NCBI GenBank assembly: GCA_963971405.1
Contig: OZ020487.1
Coordinates: 48,395,039 to 48,459,038, forward strand
Source of the DNA: Psococerastis gibbosa
Lineage: Eukaryota > Arthropoda > Insecta > Psocodea > Psocidae
DNA: 64,000 nucleotides
Reading direction: 5' to 3'
The notes beneath the pieces are model-generated. The model had not been told where the DNA came from. It did no database searches and was given only the letters and a program-made list of their open reading frames with translations. Position numbers and translations under genes: made by a program. Of the stretch, positions 58,629-64,000 are shown piece after piece (within the stretch, counting starts at the first letter, position 1; every line of letters begins with the position of its first letter).

Positions 58629-61600
58629 GTCCTGACGGGTCCGGACCACTGCGCAGGCCCCTTGAAATGGACCCCCTACATCCCGAGTTTACTGAGTATA
58701 TCAAGGACTATACCTTTCCGGCGCCAGAGCATATCGAGCTGGCATGTGTAGGGCCTGTGGAGCGACTTTTTTTACATATAAAAATAGGCGAAACGTTTTT
58801 TCCGACGTTGGTCGACACGGGCGCCAACTCTTCCTTAATAGCAGCCCCTTATTGGGACATTTTAGTGACAAGTGGTTTTCGGGTGACGCCTACGTCTGGC
58901 CGTGTCAAATTGGCAGATTCTTCTTCTCATGCAGAGCTTGTGGGAACCGCCTGGCTGCGGGTTCAAGTGGGTTCCCGTATGGTAAACCATCGCTTTTACC
59001 TCCTCAAGGGCCTACGGCAGCCGTGCCTCTTAGGCATTGATTTATTATTAAAATTAAAGGCCTCTATCGACGTGGCAGGTCGATTGTTGGTGCTACAACC
59101 TCTACCACCACAGACCCTACCAGAGGAAATTAGGTTGGTTACATACCCGGAGCTCACGTTGGCAGGTGTCGAGATTTGTGAGGCGGATTTGCAGCTGGCA
59201 ACAGGCGACGACGAAGTGCGTATTGAGGCGGGTAGTTTTACGTACCCCATGACGCCAGAGCAGGTCTCAAGGGCCGTGGACTTGATTCAATATTGGCACG
59301 AAGCGTTCAAGTCGAGCACGGGGAAGACATCAGCTGGACAACTGAAGCTGTACCCGGACTTGAGTCTGCCACCAGTCCGCGTCCGCCAATTTCGCCTCCC
59401 ACCGGAAAACGAAAAAAGAGCGGCTCAAATCTGCAAGGACCTAGAGTCAAGGGGCATTTTGGAGCGGGGCGAATCAGAGTGGAATTCACCAGCCTTTCTC
59501 CACATTAACTATGCCCGGAACAAGCAGAGGCTCCTCATAGATTATCGTCAGCTCAACGCGCGCCTACGGAGGACGTCAAGCATCTCTCCGGATATTAACC
59601 AGATAATTGAAAGCATCCAGGACGCGTTCGTGTTGTCTGTAATAGATTTGAGGGATGCTTACTATTCGGTCCCCATCAGTCCAGAGTCCCAGGACTATAC
59701 AGCAATCACCGTCGCCGGAGTTCAATATAAGTGGAAATATTGCCCCCTGGGTCTTGCGGTGCTACCGGATAAGTTTAGCGAAATCATACATTCGATATTA
59801 GGCAAGTTTAAGCACCGCGGTCTTTACATTTATTTTGATGACTGCTTGGTAGCTACAAAGACCGTAGAGGAACACGCGGAGCTGTTACGGGACGTGTTTG
59901 CAGCCCTGCGAGAAAATAATCTCATTATCAACAAGAAAAAATGCCGGTACTTCCAGCAGTCGGTCAAATTTCTTGGGGTGAAGCTGGAGAATAACACCAT
60001 CTCGCCGGACGAGGATAAAATTGAAGCCATCCGCAGTATAGTCCAGCCTCGTACTCAAAAACAAGTTCGCCAATTTATGGGTTGCATTAATTTTTTCCGG
60101 AGGTTTATCCCAAAGCTCGGGGAAGTGGCTCGGCCAATCAACGATTTGTTGAAGAAGGGAGTCACCTCTCTACAGTGGACGGATGAACGGGTTGCGGCTT
60201 TCCAACAAATCAAAGATGTATTGTGTTCGAGGCCAGTGTTGGGCACGCCAGATTTTAAGTTAGGTTTTCAAATTCGGACGGATGCTTCCAACGTAGGAAT
60301 TTCTGCGGTGTGTACTCAAGTCCAAAACAACAGCATTGTGGTCATTAGCTACGCATCGAGGCCTCTCAAACCATCGGAGCAGAGGTATAGTGCGGTGATG
60401 CGCGAGTGCTTAGCGGCCATTTTTGGACTCGAAAAATTCCGGATCTACCTTTTGGGAAGTCCACCGGATCAACGCAATAAACTGATCACCGATCACAGCC
60501 CCATTCCGTGGCTTCTTGCTGTCACCAAGGGAGGAAGTGGCGGTTCAAAGTTGAACAAGGGAGAGGGGAATTCTTTACTGCAACGCTGGGTAGTGAGGCT
60601 GAGTAGCTTCATGTTCCACGTTCAGTTCACGCCAGGGGTGGAGAACGGGTTATGTGACCTGCTGTCTCGCAACCCTTACGAGATGGACGCGGAGGACGAC
60701 GACCCCATTATGGCAAGCCTTGAAATCGATGAAACAAAGGCGCATGTTGACTCATGGTACGAGGAGCTCGTACGCAAGGTTACTGCCCACCCGGATTGCT
60801 ACCCCAGTTTTCAGATCGCGAATGGTAAGCTGTTTAAGCAGATTACCGATCCGGTCACCAAAAGGGAAGTAATTAGGAGGGTGGTACCTGGCCACGAGCG
60901 CGCGCGTATTTTAAAAGCTTGTCATGATGAGGCCGGCCACATGGGAGCCAAAAAGACCGCGCACAGAATTCTGGAGGCATGGTATTGGCCGGGTGTTTTG
61001 TTGGACTGCAAGCGGTATTGCAAGCTGTGCCAGCAATGCGCTCGTTTCAAACCGAACTTGCAGGGTCCTGTGGGCGAGATGAAGCTCAAGCCACCCACGC
61101 CCAAACCGTTTGCCACAGTCAATGTTGACTTATTGGGTCCATATCCCACCACCCACCCTTATCGCCATAAGTACATCTTCGTATTGGTGGACCAGTTTAC
61201 GAAATTTGCATACGTTCGTCCCATCAAAGCAGCAACGTCAGCAGCGTGCATCCAAATCCTGGAGCGTGACGTATTACCGGCGCATTCAGCACCAGAAATC
61301 CTAATTTCAGATGGTGGTTCGTGCTTCACATCCGCAGATTTCCAGCAGTGGTGCCAACAGCATTCGATCGCACATCACGTCACCCCTAGATTCGCCCCAT
61401 GGGAGAACGGAGCCGTCGAAGTTCTGAACAAACCAATAAAAACGGCGTTGGCCATTTATATGAAGGGCAAACACAATGAATGGGACAAGTATTTACCCCT
61501 AATTGAGAGGGCCTTACGATCCGTCCCGCACTCCACGACAGGTTTCAGCCCCGCGAAGCTACTGTACGGCCACGAACTGCGTCCTCTTTTCCCATCATCT

Positions 61601-61966
61601 TCGCCATTGCAAGACGGAAACGGGCAGGATATTGAGCCTCACGTCTATTTCCAGGACAAACAGGAGGACCTAGAAAAAATTTACAACAAAGCTGTTCAGG
61701 TGGTTCTCAAGCACAAAGAGACGCAAGCTCGCGTCTACAACCTCAGGAGGAAGAAGTCTCCATACGTACCTGGGATGCTGGTCTGGGTCAAGGCCTTCCC
61801 ACAGTCATCAAAGATCCAACAAATTGTAGGGTCGCTCCAACCGAAATATAAGGGTCCATATAAGATAGCTCAGCTGGCTGGAACCAATCAAGTAATCCTG
61901 GAGACATTAAAGGGGGTTAACGCTGGTCGTCACGAGATTAACAATTTAAAGCCTGCTTTCTTGTAA
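58463..61966 (+). CDS. Gypsy Pol: protease, RT, RNase H, integrase
   Basis: The -1 frame is open from 58463; after frameshifting, translation enters at 58610. Numbering from 58463 there are 1167 residues to TAA 61964-61966. Protease: LVDTGANSS, DTGA 118-121, with LLGIDLLL. RT: LIDYRQLNARL, VIDLRDAYYSVPIS (motif A), an unusual motif B PLGLAVLPDKFSEI, catalytic YFDD 457-460, KFLGVKLENNTISPDEDKI. RNase H: RTDASNVGISAVC, ECLAAIFGLEKFR, ITDHSPIPWLL, GLCDLLSRN. Integrase: HDEAGHMGAKKT with CKLCQQC, VNVDLLGPY, LISDGGSCFT and ENGAVEVLNK (Asp, Asp, Glu), and a C-terminal GPY module YKGPYKIAQLAGTNQVIL. The domain order places integrase last, as in Gypsy/Ty3. No break seen, so it may be active. Confidence 0.92.
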   Translation: MPAKSEGETVEVRSTRIQRQHRSKGGHVGLTTRLSSPYAEGRGLNGIKKRSGQAVSPDGSGPLRRPLEMDPLHPEFTEYIKDYTFPAPEHIELACVGPVERLFLHIKIGETFFPTLVDTGANSSLIAAPYWDILVTSGFRVTPTSGRVKLADSSSHAELVGTAWLRVQVGSRMVNHRFYLLKGLRQPCLLGIDLLLKLKASIDVAGRLLVLQPLPPQTLPEEIRLVTYPELTLAGVEICEADLQLATGDDEVRIEAGSFTYPMTPEQVSRAVDLIQYWHEAFKSSTGKTSAGQLKLYPDLSLPPVRVRQFRLPPENEKRAAQICKDLESRGILERGESEWNSPAFLHINYARNKQRLLIDYRQLNARLRRTSSISPDINQIIESIQDAFVLSVIDLRDAYYSVPISPESQDYTAITVAGVQYKWKYCPLGLAVLPDKFSEIIHSILGKFKHRGLYIYFDDCLVATKTVEEHAELLRDVFAALRENNLIINKKKCRYFQQSVKFLGVKLENNTISPDEDKIEAIRSIVQPRTQKQVRQFMGCINFFRRFIPKLGEVARPINDLLKKGVTSLQWTDERVAAFQQIKDVLCSRPVLGTPDFKLGFQIRTDASNVGISAVCTQVQNNSIVVISYASRPLKPSEQRYSAVMRECLAAIFGLEKFRIYLLGSPPDQRNKLITDHSPIPWLLAVTKGGSGGSKLNKGEGNSLLQRWVVRLSSFMFHVQFTPGVENGLCDLLSRNPYEMDAEDDDPIMASLEIDETKAHVDSWYEELVRKVTAHPDCYPSFQIANGKLFKQITDPVTKREVIRRVVPGHERARILKACHDEAGHMGAKKTAHRILEAWYWPGVLLDCKRYCKLCQQCARFKPNLQGPVGEMKLKPPTPKPFATVNVDLLGPYPTTHPYRHKYIFVLVDQFTKFAYVRPIKAATSAACIQILERDVLPAHSAPEILISDGGSCFTSADFQQWCQQHSIAHHVTPRFAPWENGAVEVLNKPIKTALAIYMKGKHNEWDKYLPLIERALRSVPHSTTGFSPAKLLYGHELRPLFPSSSPLQDGNGQDIEPHVYFQDKQEDLEKIYNKAVQVVLKHKETQARVYNLRRKKSPYVPGMLVWVKAFPQSSKIQQIVGSLQPKYKGPYKIAQLAGTNQVILETLKGVNAGRHEINNLKPAFL
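58604..58654 (+). promoter_or_regulatory. Programmed -1 ribosomal frameshift signal
   Basis: The heptamer A AAA AAC (58604-58610) lies in the Gag frame as TTA AAA AAC. After 11 nt (58611-58621) a stem-loop follows: GCAGTG (58622-58627), bulged A, GTCC, a ten-base loop, then GGAC and CACTGC. Shifting -1 moves reading exactly into the pol frame. A AAA AAC with a downstream structure is a well-known retroviral/retrotransposon frameshift site. Confidence 0.85.
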
Positions 61967-62048
61967 TTTTCTGTGGGTTCGGTTATTTAACAAAAAAAAA
62001 AATGCTGTCTTGGGTTTTGTTGCGGGTTTCGCATTTTTTTTTTTGTAT

Positions 62049-62058
62049 AGGGGGGGGC
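62049..62058 (+). other. Polypurine tract
   Basis: AGGGGGGGGC two bases before the 3' LTR at 62061. Primes plus-strand synthesis. Confidence 0.75.
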
Positions 62059-62060
62059 TA

Positions 62061-64000
62061 TGTAATGATTTAAAAAACAGCGCGGAGTGAGTGGCGGGGA
62101 TACTTTGAAACTCGAAACGGAAATGAGTCGAAAGGGGAATAAATCGAGCATTAACCACGATTAAACACAATTGGGGGCGAGTCAAAATAATATATTGGGT
62201 TTTTTGGGGGGGTGAGGGTAACCACATGAAGTCAACTTGGGAGTTAAAAGGTGCCTAAAAGTGGCTAATATGACCGGATAAGGACGAAGTGAGCTGGCAA
62301 GTCTCAAACTTGCTCATTCTCTGACTTTCTTGGTGATGAGTTGCGTCGAGGTTGATTTTTTGTGGTAAGCCCCGTTTTTATTAATTTATGAAATTACGTA
62401 CCGCCGTAGAACCGGTAGAAACCCCTGAAAAAGAAAAATAAGCATAAATATTATACACGAAACAAGTAGGAGCCTAGATAAATGCGTCCATGCGCGATGA
62501 CGCATGCTTGCCGGCTCAAACCACGTCTGATCAGGAGGAAGTGGAATTTAAGATAATTTAAGGTAATTACGGTGTGGCTCGAGGAAAACACAAAATAAAA
62601 ATAAATATAAAATTTGCTACTTAATCTTCACGTCGGATGTCGGAAAGACCGTCAAGGTCACAGGAAGGTCAGATTGGAGCTGCTCGGCCATATGCAGGGG
62701 AAGAAAGGAAGACAAGCTACCACTAAATAATCATTAATTGTTTCCTCCATAGCACTTGAAAACAGCCACCATGATGGGGTAGGAAAACTTGTCTGGGCCT
62801 AAAGCCGGTCGCTGGGGAGCCACAGCCCGGAGCCTGACCAACTAGGCTCCGGTAGCCGCCTGGTTTTCGGATAGACGAGATGGAGTGAGCCATGCATATT
62901 TCGACCTACCTACGGCCTGCCTAGGGCCTACTACACCCTGCGGAGTATGCACTCTCTGCGCCCTGCACCTACCAGTGGAAGCCGAGTACCCTGCCGTGAG
63001 CTCTGGTCCGTAAGCTTCTTTTCTTTTATATAATTTTCCAGTTCGTCAATTTTCCTAAGTTCTGGGCGCAATTTTGCTACCCCCTACATTTCTAAATCAT
63101 TTAGTCCGTACGTAATTTTGATGAGCTGTCTGTCTTGTCATAATCAGCTGATGACACTCCTGGAGCTGTCAAACTTCGGGAGCCTGTTCATTCTTGTTCT
63201 AATTACAACATGGTGGTCTAAGAATAGGGACGCTGGGTGTTTGCAGCCACTTTTGGAACCGTAAAATTGAGGCGTGTGACCCGATCCTTGCCTACGGGAA
63301 AGGGGCACGTTTACCGGTCCTTGTTTGGCAGTAATCATTCCAAAATTGTAGGTTGGCGCCCCGGGTTCGTGTTTTGATTACATTTTAATATAGAGGTCTC
63401 TGTTTTGGCGCAAAAACGCAGCGTCTCTGTGCTTAGATCACCAGGTTGTCAATGTATTGTTTTCACTGTACTTACCGTAGTAATTTCGTTTGTCACTCTC
63501 ACATTATTTTTGTTTTGTTGCTTTTGGAAAAAGCGGAAAAGTTTCCCGGCTGGGTTTTTTCGGTTAATTTTAAAATAAAATAAGAGCTCCTCTGGCTCGG
63601 TAATCTTGTTGACTATTTCGGCCATATTGGTTTCTATTGCCCCGTCTAAGACGTGGTTTTAGCTTAATGCACCCGCTACTGTTTGGCGCTGTTTTTCAAT
63701 TTAAAAATTATTATTGCACTGTATATTTTGTTGCATTAGAAGAGAGAGATTGTTGTCGCAGATTTTGTCCAGGTTTCTTTCTGACCTTAACGCTCCCTGA
63801 GTTGAGTCTCCGCATGAGGAAGGATGCGGCTCTAGAGTATAGCGCCCCGCGATCTGGGTTTCTGTCGGATTCATCGGGAGCTTGACCTCGGTAGCTGCAT
63901 GTTTCCCTAGTTGTGTTGAGTAGTTTGAAGCCGGAGTGGGATTAGCTTGGGTGTCGTCTGAGCTAGCCCGTTTTAATTTTCGTAACACCAATCCCAGGCT
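62061..64000 (+). repeat. 3' LTR (partial, cut by window edge)
   Basis: Aligns to 53892 onward at a constant offset of 8169. The only change I noticed is G55737 versus T63906. Confidence 0.9.

Larger units (their letters stand above)
53892..64000 (+). mobile_element. Gypsy LTR retrotransposon with 2.19 kb LTRs, apparently intact
   Basis: Plus strand. 5' LTR 53892-56079, PBS at 56082, leader, gag 56757-58628, pol to 61966, polypurine tract 62049-62058, 3' LTR from 62061 to beyond the window edge. Both ORFs are open, overlap, and are linked by a -1 frameshift signal. I found one difference between the LTRs over the 1.94 kb that can be compared. There is no env-like ORF: only 94 bp lie between the pol stop and the 3' LTR. 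The right target duplication lies outside the window. Confidence 0.92.

Noticed and set aside
61967-62060. Possible env-like gene after pol
   Set aside because: Only 94 bp before the 3' LTR, with poly-A and poly-T runs; no room for an envelope protein.

Overview
This is nuclear DNA of an animal, most likely an arthropod. Two host genes have GT-AG introns, and the rest is dense, nested transposable elements. The arthropod call rests on a small heat-shock protein that resembles the insect/crustacean l(2)efl type, and on a single-domain receptor tyrosine phosphatase. The exact taxon cannot be read from the sequence.

Host genes. Positions 1-12508 (+) hold the 3' part of a receptor-type protein tyrosine phosphatase: ten exons, Ser/Thr-rich ectodomain, one transmembrane helix, one catalytically complete PTP domain. 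The first exon runs off the left edge. Positions 14224-20638 (-) hold a three-coding-exon small heat-shock protein of 186 residues. It has a non-coding 5' exon ending at 22055, a TATA-like box and a perfect three-unit heat-shock element at 22206-22218. The two genes are convergent.

Mobile elements in and around the genes. The phosphatase introns carry a 1.4 kb foldback element (6147-7535), a 416 bp hAT-like element with a perfect 8 bp target duplication (9041-9456) and a dead RTE-type LINE (about 9688-11510). The sHSP introns carry a decayed LINE (about 16471-20069) that itself contains a 748 bp non-autonomous repeat with a 5 bp target duplication. A 1.56 kb hAT-like element (22282-23841) sits 63 bp upstream of the heat-shock element.

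Positions 23842-34900 are intergenic. They hold three MITEs or MITE-like palindromes, G-rich minisatellites, a CR1-like LINE with one premature stop and a relic of an SGNH-esterase ORF1 (27467-30624), and a second hAT-like element (33107-34694) inserted in a LINE tail.

Positions 34917-53170 hold a CsRn1-type Gypsy LTR element (34917-45283). Its 3' LTR is split by a nearly intact 5.4 kb Jockey-type LINE (35013-40391, 11 bp target duplication). Next is a deletion derivative of a Mag-like Gypsy element (45728-48624) inserted in another LINE relic, followed by smaller repeats.

Positions 53892-64000 hold a third Gypsy element (+) with 2.19 kb LTRs. Its gag and pol ORFs are intact and overlap at a canonical -1 frameshift signal (A AAA AAC followed by a stem-loop). 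The LTRs are almost identical, so this is the youngest and most complete element here. Its 3' LTR is cut by the right edge of the window.
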